Positions 14,403-15,354 of a DNA stretch of 15,354 nt are shown here, one piece after another (positions within the stretch are counted from its first letter, which is position 1; the number at the start of each line of letters is the position of its first letter). Both the position numbers and the translations under genes were made by a program. The notes under the pieces were generated by a model that worked only from the letters and a program-made list of their open reading frames with translations, was not told the DNA's origin and ran no database searches. The stretch comes from Phyllobacteriaceae bacterium UBA1940 (GTDB lineage Bacteria > Pseudomonadota > Alphaproteobacteria > Rhizobiales > Rhizobiaceae). The stretch lies in the NCBI GenBank assembly GCA_002336975.1, contig DDFA01000095.1, positions 1 through 15,354 on the forward strand, written 5' to 3'.

Positions 14403-15354
14403 ATGGAATACGGGCGCACCGCCATTCCCGTTTCTTTTACTGGAAACGGGAAGGATTATTTTGGAATCTGGATCGTCAACCTTCTGCTCACCATTGTTAC
14501 TTTCGGTATTTATTCGGCCTGGGCAAAAGTGCGGCGCATGCATTTTTTCTACCGCCATACGTCCCTTGCCGGTGCCGGCTTTGATTATCACGGCGAGCCG
14601 TTTGCCATCCTCAAGGGGCGCACGATTGCCTTGATGATGCTGCTGACCTATCAGTTTTCAGGGGGCCTCTCGCCGATGCTGGGTGTGGTGAGCGTCCTGC
14701 TGCTGATGGCGATTTTCCCCTGGCTGATGCACCGCTCCTTGCGTTTCAGGCTCCGTAACAGCAGCCACCGGGGGCTGCGTTTTGCATTTCGTGGTTCGCT
14801 CGGTGAGGCTTATGTGGTTTTTCTGGCCTTGCCGCTTGCCGTCGCGGCGTCGCTGGGGCTGTTGTTTCCGCTGTGGATGCGGCAGTTCAAGGTCTATCAG
14901 TATGGCAACAGCGCTTTTGGCCGCAGTAATATTGAATGCCACGCACGCATTGGCGCCTTTTACCAGATCTATCTGGGGGCTGCGCTGGCGCTTGTTGCCG
15001 TCCTGCTTCTTGGAGGTCTGATGTTCTTGGGTCGGCAGGCAATGGTTGGTACCGGCATGCTGCTTTTATTCGGCTTTTTCATCGCATTGCTGGGAGTTGG
15101 CCCCTTTACTGCTGCACATGTGCAGAATGTCGTCTGGAACGGCATCAGGGTTGGCCCGCACCGCTTCGAAAGCCGGGTGTCCGGCCGTCGTCTGGCCTTT
15201 ATCGCCATCACCAACCTGCTCGGCGTCATTTTCACCCTCGGCCTGTATCGGCCCTTTGCCGAAGTTCGTTTGATGAAATACCGACTTGAGTGCATATCGA
15301 TGATTCCCGGGGACGATCTCGACGGTTTCCTTGCGGACAGTGGTGCCGACATCA
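14403..15354 (+). CDS. DUF898/YjgN-family membrane protein (partial, C-terminus missing)
   Basis: An open frame of 317 codons that runs off the right edge. The product begins MEYGRTAIPVSFTGNGKDYFGIWIVN and has the YjgN/DUF898 pattern: repeated hydrophobic units each ending in a basic, aromatic loop, namely TIVTFGIYSAWAKVRRMHFFYRHT (about 37-60), FPLWMRQFKVYQYGNSAFG (about 158-176) and IFTLGLYRPFAEVRLMKYRLE (about 274-294). Seven or so membrane segments are visible. The molecular function of the family is unknown; in many genomes it sits before an M48-type metallopeptidase gene, which cannot be checked here. The ATG at 14403 has no ribosome site; the frame closes at a TAA at 14379, so no better upstream start exists. 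Codon choice is unlike its neighbours (many TTT, TAT, GTT, GGT), and the sequence resembles gammaproteobacterial versions, suggesting horizontal acquisition. Confidence 0.85.
   Translation, partial: MEYGRTAIPVSFTGNGKDYFGIWIVNLLLTIVTFGIYSAWAKVRRMHFFYRHTSLAGAGFDYHGEPFAILKGRTIALMMLLTYQFSGGLSPMLGVVSVLLLMAIFPWLMHRSLRFRLRNSSHRGLRFAFRGSLGEAYVVFLALPLAVAASLGLLFPLWMRQFKVYQYGNSAFGRSNIECHARIGAFYQIYLGAALALVAVLLLGGLMFLGRQAMVGTGMLLLFGFFIALLGVGPFTAAHVQNVVWNGIRVGPHRFESRVSGRRLAFIAITNLLGVIFTLGLYRPFAEVRLMKYRLECISMIPGDDLDGFLADSGADI

Noticed and set aside
1..15354. CRISPR arrays, insertion sequences, tRNA or rRNA genes
   Set aside because: No regularly spaced repeats, transposase motifs, terminal inverted repeats or cloverleaf-like sequences were recognised on either strand.

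Overview
The window looks like chromosomal DNA from a GC-rich alphaproteobacterium, most likely of the Hyphomicrobiales (Rhizobiales; Phyllobacteriaceae/Mesorhizobium-like). The grounds are the strongly G/C-ending codons, a branched-chain-amino-acid-type ABC system sharing an operon with an acyl-CoA ligase, a fused indolepyruvate oxidoreductase, TRAP permeases, and the FeeM-like and Crp/Fnr genes. This placement is inferred from gene content; no rRNA or other marker is present.

Layout. (1) Bases 1-2181, minus strand: a two-gene operon, an AMP-forming long-chain acyl-CoA ligase followed (ATGA overlap) by a HAAT-family ABC ATPase cut by the left edge. (2) 2411-3088, minus: a Crp/Fnr-type regulator without Fe-S cysteines. 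(3) 3198-3980, minus: a FeeM/autoinducer-synthase-like GNAT acyltransferase with a strong terminator behind it and two perfect palindromes in front of it. (4) 4190-6529, minus: a membrane-anchored GGDEF-EAL cyclic-di-GMP enzyme. (5) 6689-10165, minus: a large fused indolepyruvate ferredoxin oxidoreductase. (6) 10287-10853, minus: a small predicted lipoprotein of unknown function. (7) 10918-11817, plus: a lone LivH-type permease, divergent from the lipoprotein. (8) 12032-14286, plus: TRAP small and large permease genes with an ATGA overlap, closed by a textbook terminator. (9) 14403 to the right edge, plus: a DUF898/YjgN-like membrane protein, visibly lower in GC and incomplete here.

How they fit together. 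Much of the content concerns uptake and catabolism: acyl activation coupled to ABC uptake, 2-oxoacid oxidation from aromatic amino acids, a LivH permease and a TRAP system. In the middle sits a possible signalling block: an acyltransferase related to N-acyl amino acid and autoinducer synthases, a Crp-type regulator and a c-di-GMP enzyme, adjacent on the same strand but apparently transcribed separately. No mobile element, CRISPR array, tRNA or rRNA was recognised. No gap between genes exceeds 300 bases. I see no clear evidence of a wholly new system. The best leads are the orphan FeeM-like gene with its palindromic upstream region and the compositionally foreign DUF898 gene.
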